From Pseudomonas paraversuta (GTDB lineage: Bacteria; Pseudomonadota; Gammaproteobacteria; Pseudomonadales; Pseudomonadaceae), in assembly GCF_904063065.1 (NCBI RefSeq), contig NZ_CAJFCL010000003.1, forward strand, positions 124,001 to 188,000: a stretch of DNA of 64,000 nucleotides, read 5' to 3'. Position numbers and translations under genes: made by a program. The notes below the pieces were generated by a model. That model saw nothing but the letters and a program-made list of their open reading frames with translations. It did not search any database and had not been told where the DNA came from. Shown here piece after piece: positions 1 to 9,188 of this stretch. The first letter of the stretch is position 1; each line of letters begins with the position of its first letter.

Positions 1-413
1 GCGCCCAGGCCGGTACCGATGTCATTCCTCTGGTTTTGCACGAGCGCGAACATGGTATCCGCTTTGCCGCCGTGCTCGACTCAAGCCTGTACGCCAGCGC
101 CCGCTTTGTGCTCGCGGTGCGCGCCCAGGTGCCGGACGATGAACTGCGCAAGGTGTTCCCGACCCGCCTGAAAATTGGCCCTGCAGAGCGGGTCGCCGAC
201 CTGGTGGACCTGCAGTTGCCCGGGCTTGGCGTCAGTGTCTTGCCGGCCGCTCCGCGGGAGCTGCCCTATTACGCGGGCTTCAGCTATTTCGAGCTGCAAA
301 GCGATCATCCGCTGTGGCAGGAACTCAACACCGGTGCCGGTTTCGGACTCCATCTGGCCGGTGACTTCCCCGGCTTGCAACTGGCCTTCTGGGCGATCAA
401 GGACCCTCAATGA
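1..413 (+). CDS. tssK: Type VI secretion baseplate protein TssK (C-terminal part)
   Basis: This is the last 137 or so codons of TssK, the baseplate adaptor that joins the type VI secretion sheath assembly to the TssJLM membrane complex. The reading frame is open through the left window edge, so the start is outside. The visible part holds the family's C-terminal domain, with HEREHGIRF, FPTRLKIGPAERV and the ending FWAIKDPQ. Its stop overlaps the ATG of tssL (ATGA, 4 nt), which indicates translational coupling. Together with tssL and tssM it gives the usual tssK-tssL-tssM order, and this supports the call strongly. The rest of the cluster must lie to the left. Confidence 0.93.
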   Translation, partial: AQAGTDVIPLVLHEREHGIRFAAVLDSSLYASARFVLAVRAQVPDDELRKVFPTRLKIGPAERVADLVDLQLPGLGVSVLPAAPRELPYYAGFSYFELQSDHPLWQELNTGAGFGLHLAGDFPGLQLAFWAIKDPQ

Positions 414-1615
414 TTCGTCGTTTTGTCTCTCCGTTAGCCCGTATCAGGGCGCGTTTGCGTGCCTCTGCACAACCCGCCGGCCCGGCTGAAGCATTGCCCC
501 CGCTGAGCAGCGACGGGCTTGGCCAGCGCGCCAGTGACCTGTTGTATGAAGTGGTACTGCTGCGCGGTCTGGAACGTGCGCCGGATCTGGATGAGCTGCG
601 GGCCCGACTGGTCACCAAGGTGCGCACCTTTCATCGTCAGGCCATGGCTGACGGGGCTTCGCTGGATACGGTGGAACGGGCCCAGTACGCCATCTGTACC
701 TTGCTCGATGAAATTATTTCGGGCTCCGAATGGGGGCGCGGCGGTTGGTCCAGACACAGTCTGTTGATGATTTTTCATGGCCAGACCTCCGGTGGTGACG
801 GTTTTTTCGCCTACCTCGACGCCGCGGAACTCAAGCCCCAGGAAAACCTTGCCCTGCTGGAAGTGATGTACCTGTGCCTGGCCCTGGGGCTGGAAGGCCG
901 CTATCGCATCCAGAGCGAGGGGCGCGCGGCACTGGCGTTGCGCCGCAACCAGCTGTTCGAAACCATCCGCCTGCAACGCGGCTACCTGCCCAAGGCCCGC
1001 CTGGACGAGCATTTGCGTTCGTGGAGTCGCGGCTACTTCAGCCGACGCCAGCGCTATGTCTGGTGGGGCTGTGGCGCCCTGTTGCTGGTGCTGGCCGCGG
1101 GCCTGACCTGGCACCTGGAAAATCGCGCCTATCAGACCCTTTTACGTTTGCAGGCACTGGAGCAGGCCCCGCTGATCAGCTTGACCCAGTCCCTGGCCGA
1201 GACGCTGTCGGCAGATTTGCGTGCGGGGCGTCTGAACCTGCTCGAAGACGGGCAGGGGGTGCGCATCATCATCAGTTCCTCGGGCCTGTTCGCCACCGGC
1301 GGCAGTGAAGTGGCGGCGCCCTATGAGCCAGTGTTGTCGCGCATTGCGGCGGCCCTGGAGCAGTGGCCGGTGCAGATCAAGGTGATCGGGCATAGCGATG
1401 ATACGCCGGTGGCCAGAGGCCTGGGCTCCAATCAGGCCTTGTCGCTGGCCCGTGCCGAGGCGGTATTGCACAGGTTGCAGGGCAATCAGATCGACCCGGC
1501 GCGCTTTACCGCTGAAGGACGTGGCGAATTCGAACCTTTGTTCGCCAATGACAGCCCGGACAACCGGGCCCGTAACCGTCGGGTCGAAATCTTTGTGTAC
1601 CCCGCCGAGCTGTAA
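410..1615 (+). CDS. tssL: Type VI secretion membrane protein TssL (DotU/IcmH) with OmpA-like C-terminal domain
   Basis: TssL is an inner-membrane component of the T6SS membrane complex and partners TssM and TssK. Residues about 35-215 form the cytoplasmic DotU domain, with ASDLLYEVVLLRG and the conserved CTLLDEIISGSEWGRGGW stretch. One membrane helix lies at about 217-234. Residues about 280-400 form an OmpA/MotB-like peptidoglycan-binding domain, with VIGHSDDTPV and DNRARNRRVEIFVYP. Many TssL proteins end after the membrane helix, so this is the extended form that can anchor the complex to the cell wall by itself. The ATG overlaps the tssK stop. tssM follows after 45 bp. Confidence 0.95.
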   Translation: MIRRFVSPLARIRARLRASAQPAGPAEALPPLSSDGLGQRASDLLYEVVLLRGLERAPDLDELRARLVTKVRTFHRQAMADGASLDTVERAQYAICTLLDEIISGSEWGRGGWSRHSLLMIFHGQTSGGDGFFAYLDAAELKPQENLALLEVMYLCLALGLEGRYRIQSEGRAALALRRNQLFETIRLQRGYLPKARLDEHLRSWSRGYFSRRQRYVWWGCGALLLVLAAGLTWHLENRAYQTLLRLQALEQAPLISLTQSLAETLSADLRAGRLNLLEDGQGVRIIISSSGLFATGGSEVAAPYEPVLSRIAAALEQWPVQIKVIGHSDDTPVARGLGSNQALSLARAEAVLHRLQGNQIDPARFTAEGRGEFEPLFANDSPDNRARNRRVEIFVYPAEL

Positions 1616-1660
1616 ACCGGGCGCCTTCCCTCAACCTTCTACCTTGCGGATGTTGCTGCC

Positions 1661-4600
1661 ATGCTCCTGCGTGTTTTGAAAACCCTGCTGCGGGCCTCGC
1701 CCTGGCTGCTGGGGCTGCTATTTACGATGTATCTGATCCTGGTCCATGGCCCGCGCCTGGCGGTTGACGGTCATGTGCCGCTGGCCGCTCTGGTGGTGCG
1801 CCTGCTGCTGTGTGGCGCGCTGCTGCTGGTGGCAGTGCTGCTGGTCTGGCTCGGGCGGCGTGGCAAGCAGCAGGCCGAGCCGCAAGCGGTCGCCACGGCA
1901 GCGGTGCTCGACGAGTTGACGGAGCGCGAACTGGCATTGCGCGAACGGCTGTGTGCATGGCGCCAGCGCACCGGGGGCAAATTGCCGGGGTTGCTGGTGA
2001 TCGGGCCGGCCGGGGTCGAGAAGGGGCCCTTGCTCGGGTTGCCGGCCAATGCCGATGAAGACTTGCGCTGCAGTGCCGTTGACGGCTATGGGCTGTTTGA
2101 AATCGGCGGCCACCTGGTGAGCCAGCGCCACCCGCAGGAAGTGCGGCTGTGGCGTCGCTTGCTGGATGACCTGGGGCAGTCGGGCGCCTCGGGCCAGCAT
2201 CCGCGTGGAGTGATCCTGGTGCTATCGGCCGCCCGGCTGCAGGGCGCGACAGAGGTGGAGCGGGACCAGATTGCATTGAGCCTGCGCGCGCGTCTGGAAG
2301 AGCTGGCCAGCCGCTTCGGCAAAGGGCTGACGCTGCAGTTGTTCATCAGTGAATGCGAGCAGTTGCCCGGCTATGGCGAATCACTGGCCTGGCTACCGGC
2401 GGACCGCCGCGAGTTGAGCGTGGAATTCGCCCCGGCCACCCGCAACCGGCACTTGCTCACCACCCTCGAACAGCGCATGGCTGCCCTGATCGAGGGCCTC
2501 GACAGCAGTGAGTTCGAGCGTCTGCAGCGCGAGCCGGATGTTCAGGTGCGCGCCCGGCTGTATGGCTTCATACCGATGTGGCGAGGGTTTGCACTGACAT
2601 TGAACGGGCTGCTGAATACAGCGCTGGCCCAGGAGCCGGGCATTGCCCAGGTCGCCTTGCAATCCATACGTTTCAGCGCCCGGGCAGCCACCCCGGAGTC
2701 GCCGGCGCCGGCCCTGCTGCGGGCCTTGCAGACCTGCCGCCGGCCGGGCCGGATACGCACCCCGTTGCGTCAGGCCGGTGCCTGGTGGCGACCGCGGGCG
2801 CACTATCTGATGCTGATCGCCAGCTTGCTCGCCGGGTTGTTGTTACTCAATCTGTACCGTGATCAGGACCGGCGCCTGGAGCAGGTTGATCAACACATCG
2901 CGGCATTGCAGCAGGCGCTGCCCCATGGAGCACCCGTCGCGCTGGGGGCCGGGGCACTGCTGCGGCTGGACCGGCTCGCCGGCATAGCCCGGCTTCTCGA
3001 TCGGCGCTGGAGGGTCTGGGCCACCGATCGCCAGTTACGTCAGTTGTCCGGGCAGTTGTATGCCCGGGATCTGCAGCAGGTTTTGCTGGTGGATCTGTTG
3101 CAGCGCTTGCATGGCAGTTTGCATGGCACCACTGACGAGGGGCTGCGCGAGAGCCTGGGGCTGTATTTAATGCTCGGTGGCGAGGCGCCCATGGATGCCC
3201 GCTCATTGCGTGACTGGTATGCCCGGGCTGCGGGCGGCCCCGGTGAAGCCTACCGCCTGCGGCTGGATCAGCATCTGCAAGGCCTGCTCAAGGGGTTGGC
3301 GCAGTCCGGCCCGGTGCCGCTGGATCGCGGCCTGATCGAGCAGGTGCGCAACCGGCTGGCGGCGCAACCGCTGGCCCAGCGTTTATACGAACAACTGCTT
3401 GAGGGGATGCGGGGTCAGGCCCTGGCCGAGTTCAGCATTGCCTCGGTGCTGGGGGCCGAGGGCATGCTGCTGTTCGCCCGGCGCAGCGGCGAAAGCCTGG
3501 TGGAGGGGGTGCCGGGGTTGTATACCCGGGAGGGTTATCGGCGTTTCGAGACATTGCTCGAGCCCTTGCTGACGGTTGGGTTGCTGCAAGAACGTCGACT
3601 GCTGGGGCGCTCCGAAGTGCTGGCTCTGGAGCCTGTCAAACGCGAGATTCTGGCGCTCTATCATCAGGACTACATTGCCCACTGGGAGGGTTTTTTCGAC
3701 GATCTGCAAATCGCCGGCCTGGACCAACATGAACACCTGCCGCGGCGGTTGATGCAATTGGCCCGGACCGATTCGCCGCTGCTGGTATTACTGCAGGCCG
3801 TCGCCGGGCATACCCAACTGACCCCCGCAGCATCCCCCGAGGGCTGGCTGGATATGGCGCAAAAGCAGGCGCAGCGTCTTCAGCCTGTGGCCGAACCGGG
3901 CGAGACCGCTGCCGCGCCCCCGGAGCATCCGGTGACCCGGCACTTCCAGCCTTTGCATGGCTGGCTCGCTGCTTCGGCACCCGAGCCGCCGGCCCTGGCA
4001 GTGCGCGCAGCAGTCAAAGGTGCCGCTTTATTGATGCAGGCCAATCAGAAAGCGCCTTCCCTGAAAGTCACGGTGCCGCCCAACGAGGTGTTGCAGCGTT
4101 TGAATGAGGAAATCGAGCAGTTGCCCGGTCTGCTGCAGCCGGTTTTCCTCGACGTTGCCGAGATTGGCCAGCAGCAGGTACAGCAGCAGGGCCGACGCTC
4201 GCTGGCCACTGCCTGGGCCGCTGAAGTGGCGCCATTGTGCGAGCGCGGACTGAGCGGGCGTTACCCGTTTGCGGGTGACTCGGCCAGTGACGTCAGCCTC
4301 GAAGACTTCAACCGGATGTTTGCCGCTGACGGGGCATTGCAAGACTTTGTCCAGCAGCATCTGACGGGTTTGCTGGATACCCGTTCGCGTCCGTGGCGCC
4401 TGGGTGACAGCCGTGGGGGCGAGTCCCTCGGGGGGCCGTTACTGCTCGCCCTGGAACAGGCCGGGCAGGTACGTGCGGGTTTTTTTCCGGCAGGCGGGAC
4501 CCAGGCAGGCTTCGAATTTGAGCTCAGCCCGCTGACCATGAGCGAGCGCATCGCCAGCTTCACCCTGCACATCGATGACAAGCGCCTGGACTATCGGCAC

Positions 4601-4930
4601 GGACCGTTGCGCGGGGTGACTTTCGGTTTTCCGGGCAAGGCCCTGGGGACGCAGATTCGCCTCTCGGCCACCTTGCTCGATGGCCGCACCCTTACCCGGC
4701 GCACCGAAGGGGCATGGGCCTGGTTTCGTTTGCTTGATCAGGCCCGGCAGATACCAACCGACAATCCCCAGGTCCGGCAACTGGTTCTGGACTTCGAAGG
4801 GGAGGAAGTGCGCTTGCAACTGCGGGCAGGGCGCCAGGGCATGGCTTTGGGTCGTGAAGCGCTGAATGGCTTCCGCTGCCCGTCGATTGGCACTTCAGCT
4901 GAACCGCTTCAGCTTTCAGAGCTTTCCTAA
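1661..4930 (+). CDS. tssM: Type VI secretion membrane protein TssM (IcmF)
   Basis: TssM spans the inner membrane and periplasm and links TssL to the outer-membrane lipoprotein TssJ. Two N-terminal membrane helices lie at about residues 12-28 and 40-65. A third lies near residue 385 (LMLIASLLAGLLLLNLY). A long periplasmic part follows and ends in the IcmF C-terminal fold (SFTLHIDDKRLDYRHGP, TEGAWAWFRLLD). The nucleotide-binding loop in the cytoplasmic domain is degenerate: residues 115-122 read GPAGVEKG, which lacks the second glycine and the Ser/Thr of a Walker A motif. At 1089 residues it is slightly short for the family. It is the last T6SS gene here. Family call certain; loss of nucleotide binding is inferred. 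Confidence 0.95.
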   Translation: MLLRVLKTLLRASPWLLGLLFTMYLILVHGPRLAVDGHVPLAALVVRLLLCGALLLVAVLLVWLGRRGKQQAEPQAVATAAVLDELTERELALRERLCAWRQRTGGKLPGLLVIGPAGVEKGPLLGLPANADEDLRCSAVDGYGLFEIGGHLVSQRHPQEVRLWRRLLDDLGQSGASGQHPRGVILVLSAARLQGATEVERDQIALSLRARLEELASRFGKGLTLQLFISECEQLPGYGESLAWLPADRRELSVEFAPATRNRHLLTTLEQRMAALIEGLDSSEFERLQREPDVQVRARLYGFIPMWRGFALTLNGLLNTALAQEPGIAQVALQSIRFSARAATPESPAPALLRALQTCRRPGRIRTPLRQAGAWWRPRAHYLMLIASLLAGLLLLNLYRDQDRRLEQVDQHIAALQQALPHGAPVALGAGALLRLDRLAGIARLLDRRWRVWATDRQLRQLSGQLYARDLQQVLLVDLLQRLHGSLHGTTDEGLRESLGLYLMLGGEAPMDARSLRDWYARAAGGPGEAYRLRLDQHLQGLLKGLAQSGPVPLDRGLIEQVRNRLAAQPLAQRLYEQLLEGMRGQALAEFSIASVLGAEGMLLFARRSGESLVEGVPGLYTREGYRRFETLLEPLLTVGLLQERRLLGRSEVLALEPVKREILALYHQDYIAHWEGFFDDLQIAGLDQHEHLPRRLMQLARTDSPLLVLLQAVAGHTQLTPAASPEGWLDMAQKQAQRLQPVAEPGETAAAPPEHPVTRHFQPLHGWLAASAPEPPALAVRAAVKGAALLMQANQKAPSLKVTVPPNEVLQRLNEEIEQLPGLLQPVFLDVAEIGQQQVQQQGRRSLATAWAAEVAPLCERGLSGRYPFAGDSASDVSLEDFNRMFAADGALQDFVQQHLTGLLDTRSRPWRLGDSRGGESLGGPLLLALEQAGQVRAGFFPAGGTQAGFEFELSPLTMSERIASFTLHIDDKRLDYRHGPLRGVTFGFPGKALGTQIRLSATLLDGRTLTRRTEGAWAWFRLLDQARQIPTDNPQVRQLVLDFEGEEVRLQLRAGRQGMALGREALNGFRCPSIGTSAEPLQLSELS

Positions 4931-5356
4931 ATACAGTAACCCGTTGTTCATATAGCTTTCTCTGCGTCATCGGACCTAACCGTCATCTGGACGGTTTCAA
5001 ACCTTGAGGCGGGTGAAATAATCATTCCGTTGCGATTGCTGCCACTCCTTTAAACGGGGCGCGCCTGTAATCCGTCTCCCGCGATGTGCGTCTTGAAACC
5101 CGGATCAACAGCCGTGAGTGGGCGTTACTCTGTGTACAACATCGCCAGCTCGGCTTTTACGCAGAAAAAGCTGAACTGGCGCAAGCTTGAGCGGTGCCAA
5201 TACTGCTTTGAGTTGGTTCAAGGTGCTGCCCGAACAAGGTGTCGTCGAATGACGCCGAGGGGGATTTGATCGGTAAGAGTATTTCTGCTTTTTAACTAAA
5301 AGCACCCGGCCTGCAAAAGGTATTTGCAACAGTCAATGCTTATAAAGGAGTTTCTG
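4931..5356. other. Intergenic region between tssM and the first response regulator
   Basis: No convincing gene is seen here. A 7-bp stem (AACCGTC, loop, GACGGTT) at 4978-4996 could end tssM transcription but lacks a long T-run. A 61-codon open frame at 5084-5269 has no good ribosome site and a non-protein-like composition. The end of the region should hold the promoter of the response regulator gene. Confidence 0.5.
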
Positions 5357-6058
5357 ATGGCTTCATTATTACGGCCGGCCCGGCTGATGCTGCTGGATGA
5401 TCACGACCTGGTCTTGCAGGGTATGTTGCAACTGTTGAGGCAAGAGCAGGATATGGAAGTCGTCGGGCACTTCATCCGCAGCCGGGAATTGATTGATGCG
5501 TTGAGCCAGCCCGGCATGGAAGTTGACATAATCATCATGGATTACACCCTGAGTCCGGGGGAAATTGACGGCTTGAATTTGATTCGCGGTTTGCGGCTTC
5601 GCTTTCCGGATATTCATTTACTGATTATTTCGGCATCCCACACTCCTGCAACTGTGGCGCTGGCCCTGCGTTGCGGAGCCAAGGGGTTTATCGGTAAAGA
5701 CATGTGCTCCAGTCAACTGGCGGTTGCCGTACGCAGACTGGTGGGCGGGCGCGGTTACCTGCATCCGCAGATGGAGTCGAATCTGCAATACAACGGGGTT
5801 TCCATTGCTCAGGGGCAGCGCAATGGCCTGGCCAAACCCACCGGTGTGGACATGCTGGTCAGAACCAGTGAGTTGTCATTTCGTGAACGTGAAGTATTGC
5901 GTTGTTGTCTGGATGGCATGTCGGTCACGCAAATCGCGTTGAAATTCGAGCGCAGTGTCAAAACCATCAGTACTCAAAAGCAGGCCGCTTTTAAAAAGCT
6001 CGGGCTGCGCAGTGATAATGAATTGTTTAAGATTCGCTCGCAGTTTGAAGGTGATTAA
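5357..6058 (+). CDS. Response regulator, NarL/FixJ family (BvgA-like), regulator 1
   Basis: A two-domain transcription factor of 233 residues. The receiver domain is at residues 1-120, with the acidic pair D14-D15, phosphoacceptor D62 (MDYTLSPGE) and K114. A LuxR-type helix-turn-helix is at about 170-233 (LSFREREVLRCCLDGMSV, then KTISTQKQAAFKKLG). The start is set at 5357 because AAAGGAG sits 7 bases upstream; a frame opening at 5324 has no such site. It closely resembles regulator 3 at 12782 and less closely regulator 2 at 11566. A BvgS-like kinase lies downstream at 6706, and a small unknown ORF lies between them. Target genes cannot be read from the sequence; the nearby T6SS is one possibility. 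Confidence 0.92.
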   Translation: MASLLRPARLMLLDDHDLVLQGMLQLLRQEQDMEVVGHFIRSRELIDALSQPGMEVDIIIMDYTLSPGEIDGLNLIRGLRLRFPDIHLLIISASHTPATVALALRCGAKGFIGKDMCSSQLAVAVRRLVGGRGYLHPQMESNLQYNGVSIAQGQRNGLAKPTGVDMLVRTSELSFREREVLRCCLDGMSVTQIALKFERSVKTISTQKQAAFKKLGLRSDNELFKIRSQFEGD

Positions 6059-6127
6059 GTGATGGCCGCTGTTAGTGGGTCGGACACTATTGGGTTCTAA
6101 TAATGGCCTGATTTTTGCCGGGTTATT

Positions 6128-6147
6128 ATAAGAATGTTCTTATTTTT
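6128..6147 (+). terminator. Hairpin with T-run after regulator 1
   Basis: ATAAGAA, 2-nt loop, TTCTTAT, then a run of T. The stem is AT-rich and weak, but the position 70 bp after the stop codon and the T-run fit an intrinsic terminator. Confidence 0.4.
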
Positions 6148-6276
6148 GATTTTTAGAGTGCTGCTATATTTTTTTAAATGCCGTCTGCTGATTCAGAAGT
6201 ATGTCTGTTGCTCAAGCAGTACTGCGTTGGAGGGGATGGATTCCCCGTAGAGTCTACTTACTTATAAGGATATTCG

Positions 6277-6492
6277 ATGGACAGTGTTGTGGCTTTATCA
6301 CAGGCAATTCTCCGGATCAGTGAAAATCAGACGGTGCTGAGTATCATGATTCGTGAACTTACGGATGGTGTCGATTTACCGGTAAATTGCGTGAATGCGC
6401 AACTCCTGGCCTGTTATGTCGACATGCTGGATAAAAACCATTTGTTGCTGTTGGACGCTTTATGTCAGCTCAACTCCCAGGAAGTACTTTAG
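6277..6492 (+). CDS. Small hypothetical protein between regulator 1 and its kinase
   Basis: A 71-residue protein of no family I recognise. It is mostly helical in character, leucine-rich and acidic, with one stretch (KNHLLLLDALCQLN) that could pack as an amphipathic helix. There is no signal peptide, membrane segment or known motif. It has a usable ribosome site (AAGGA, 5-10 bases before the ATG at 6277). Its leader CTTATAAGGA resembles the leader of regulator 1 (CTTATAAAGGA). Its base composition is more AT-rich than the neighbours. Being in the gap of a response regulator/kinase pair, it may be an accessory or target of that system, but this is a guess from position only. Confidence 0.6.
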   Translation: MDSVVALSQAILRISENQTVLSIMIRELTDGVDLPVNCVNAQLLACYVDMLDKNHLLLLDALCQLNSQEVL

Positions 6493-6705
6493 CGGGTTGC
6501 AAATGGCTGGCCTGATGGTGAACTCAAAATTTGTCTGGCAACGATGCCGGGCGATGGTACGGGCTCGGGCCCCGAGGATCTGCCAGTGTCGGGTCGGTTG
6601 TTTGCTCAGGGTCGGCGCCCGCTATGCACCCGCATGCACTCTGCGAGCAGTGATACCCACCCATAATCCGGTATCCCGTAGTCCTGCGCGCCCATCGGGT
6701 GCCGG

Positions 6706-9138
6706 GTGATTGCCTCGGCAGCCGGCCGGGCAATGGGGTACGCCAAGAAAGTTTTCAGGCGCGATCGCAGCGGCCGCAGGTTTGTCTGGGGCCTGTTGCT
6801 GGCCTCTGCCTGTTTTCGGAGCATGGCCCAAGGGCAGGCTGAACAGCTTTTCACTGCACAGGAAAGAGCCTGGATTAGCGCCAATCCTGTGGTCCATGTG
6901 GCTGTGGATCCCGACTGGCGCCCATTGGAATACGTTGAAGATGGTGTTTATAAAGGGCTCAGCGCTGAGTACCTGAAAGCCATTGCCAGGGTTTCCGGCC
7001 TGGAGTTTCGCTGGAAGCAAGGCCTGGGCTGGCCCTCCGCCAGGGCTGCACTGGCGGAGCGCAGTATCGACTTGCTTGCGGCCACTTCACAGCAGATGGC
7101 TGCGCCGCAATCCCGTGAGCATATCGCCTACAGCAAACCTTACTTTGTAGGTTCCACGCTTATTGTGACCCGGGCCAGTTCGCCGGTGATGTTCGATCCT
7201 CGTCAACTGGAGGGCAAGAAGGTCGCCGTCAAGGCCGGAGGCGGGTATGAGCGCAGTTTGCGTTTACGTTACCCCGCAATCCTGCTGATCGCGGTCGAAA
7301 CTGCAACAGAGGCATTGGAGCGTGTCGCGAGCGGCGAGCTGTATGCCGCCATCGATGTTGATGCGGTGTTGATCCCGATTTTGCAACACCGCTATTTCGA
7401 TACGCTGCACGTCGCGGGTTCGATTGCCGAATTGCCCGCAGTGGTCAGCATCGGCATACGAATGGACCAGCCGTTACTGGTCTCGATCATCAACAAATCC
7501 CTGGCCACGCTGACCGCCCGCGAGACCGACCACATGCTGGCGCGCTGGGTTGATGCCGCCAGTTACGGGCCGCCGTCGTGGTCCGAACTGCTGAAATACT
7601 ATTGCCGCGAAATGCTCGTGGTGGTCCTGTTTCTCGCCATCTTCATGTATCTGTTGTGCAACGCCCATCTGGCGCAACGCCAGGCCCGGCGTAGCGAGCG
7701 GGACAAGGCCATGTTGCTGGCGGTCATGAGTCATGAAATTCGTACGCCCATGAATGCGATTCTTTCCAGTGTCGAGCTGCTGGGGCGAGCCCGGCTCGCG
7801 CCGGAAGATGCCGAGTTGGCGAAAATTGCAGTGACCAGTGCCAATACGCTGTTGGGGCTGCTCGATTGTGCGCTGGATTTTTCCAAGCTGGAGGCCGAGC
7901 GCATGGTGCTCGAGTTCAGGCCCACCAATATCGACGGGTTGATCGAGGAGGCGCTCAGCATCTCGGAGTTGCGGGCGCAGGAGAAAGGCCTGCCGATGAA
8001 GATGAGCCTGCAGTGGGACTCGCCGCTGTGGTTGAGTGTTGATGCCCTGCGCCTGCGGCAAGTACTGATCAACCTGCTCTGCAATGCAATCAAGTTTACC
8101 GAGGCCGGTGAGGTCAAGGTGGTAGCCGGTTTTGAGATCGACCCTGAGGATTCAGCCAGGGGGCTGTTGCACCTGAGTATTATTGACACCGGCATCGGCA
8201 TTTCCTGGCGTGATCAGCGGCGCCTGTTTCAGGCGTTTACCCAGGCCGACGACTCGATTACCCGAAAGTTTGGCGGCACCGGTCTGGGGCTGACCATCTG
8301 CCGCCGTCTTTTGGGGTTGATGGGCGGCACTATTGTGTTGCACAGCGAGCTCGGCAAGGGCACAACCTTCGTGGTCCGGGTGCCCGCGCTGCTGGCAGAG
8401 CCGCAGGTGCACCTCCAGCAGACAAATTCCTTAGCTTCAACCGCGGCGGCGGGTAGCGGGATGCCGGCGCTGAAAGTACTGGTGGTTGAGGATCATCCGC
8501 AAAACCAGTTTGTGATCAGGCGCCAGTTACAGACCATGGGCCATGAAAACGTCCAGGCGCTGACGGGGCAGGCGGGTCTGGATTGCTTTGCCGGGGAACG
8601 CTTCGATGTGGTGCTGCTGGACTGCAATTTGCCGGATATAGATGGCTATAGCGTCGCCCGCCGTATACGTGTCATGGAGGTCGGGCGCCAGATCCGTACA
8701 CCGATCATTGCCATTTCGGCAATGGTTGGGGCGGAGCATGCCGAGTCGTGTTTTGACGCCGGTATCGATGGCTTGCTGACCAAGCCGTTACGGGTTGACC
8801 AGTTGCGGGAAATAATCGATCTGTGGTGTGACAGATGCACGCCAGCCCCGGCGCATCCCATGCTGCCGGAGCCGGCTGACGGCGATCTGCTAAGTGCTTT
8901 TTTTGCAACCTGTCACCTGGACTTCGAGCCTCTGCCTGGCTTTGCGCAAGCCTGTGACTGGCCCCAGGTGGCGCATCGGGCGCATCGCATTGCAGGTGCC
9001 GCCATGATGCTGGATCAGCCCCGGGTCGTCGAGGCTGCCCGCAGACTTGAGGCGCTTTGCCAGGAGCCAGTTGAAATTGCGACTGTTCACATGGCCATCG
9101 AGCATTTGCAACATGCCCTGGAATCCGCTTGTCGCTGA
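6706..9138 (+). CDS. BvgS-like hybrid sensor histidine kinase 1
   Basis: An 810-residue unorthodox sensor kinase for a multi-step phosphorelay. In order: signal region (about 24-43), one periplasmic solute-binding (Venus flytrap) domain at about 50-285, membrane helix at 302-320, HisKA with phospho-H343 (MSHEIRTPMN), HATPase with DTGIGIS and GGTGLGL, receiver with D639 (LLDCNLPDIDGY) and a C-terminal HPt domain with H760 (AHRIAGAA). Bordetella BvgS has two flytrap domains and a PAS domain; this one has a single flytrap and no PAS. The start is uncertain: GTG at 6706 or ATG at 6733, neither with a clear ribosome site. The likely partner is regulator 1 upstream. Confidence 0.93.
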   Translation: MIASAAGRAMGYAKKVFRRDRSGRRFVWGLLLASACFRSMAQGQAEQLFTAQERAWISANPVVHVAVDPDWRPLEYVEDGVYKGLSAEYLKAIARVSGLEFRWKQGLGWPSARAALAERSIDLLAATSQQMAAPQSREHIAYSKPYFVGSTLIVTRASSPVMFDPRQLEGKKVAVKAGGGYERSLRLRYPAILLIAVETATEALERVASGELYAAIDVDAVLIPILQHRYFDTLHVAGSIAELPAVVSIGIRMDQPLLVSIINKSLATLTARETDHMLARWVDAASYGPPSWSELLKYYCREMLVVVLFLAIFMYLLCNAHLAQRQARRSERDKAMLLAVMSHEIRTPMNAILSSVELLGRARLAPEDAELAKIAVTSANTLLGLLDCALDFSKLEAERMVLEFRPTNIDGLIEEALSISELRAQEKGLPMKMSLQWDSPLWLSVDALRLRQVLINLLCNAIKFTEAGEVKVVAGFEIDPEDSARGLLHLSIIDTGIGISWRDQRRLFQAFTQADDSITRKFGGTGLGLTICRRLLGLMGGTIVLHSELGKGTTFVVRVPALLAEPQVHLQQTNSLASTAAAGSGMPALKVLVVEDHPQNQFVIRRQLQTMGHENVQALTGQAGLDCFAGERFDVVLLDCNLPDIDGYSVARRIRVMEVGRQIRTPIIAISAMVGAEHAESCFDAGIDGLLTKPLRVDQLREIIDLWCDRCTPAPAHPMLPEPADGDLLSAFFATCHLDFEPLPGFAQACDWPQVAHRAHRIAGAAMMLDQPRVVEAARRLEALCQEPVEIATVHMAIEHLQHALESACR

Positions 9139-9144
9139 CGCGCA

Positions 9145-9175
9145 ACGCGGCTGCGACGGGGGCTCGCAGCCGCGT
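9145..9175. terminator. Bidirectional hairpin between two convergent kinase genes
   Basis: A perfect 12-bp stem (ACGCGGCTGCGA / TCGCAGCCGCGT) with a 7-nt loop lies in the 50-bp gap between the convergent stops of kinase 1 and kinase 2. There is no strong T-run on either side, so it may act as an RNA-end stabiliser or a weak terminator for both. Confidence 0.55.
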
Positions 9176-9188
9176 GCCCGGTCAGCGA

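Noticed and set aside
5084..5269. 61-codon open frame upstream of regulator 1
   Set aside because: No ribosome site, unlikely composition, and no recognisable features.
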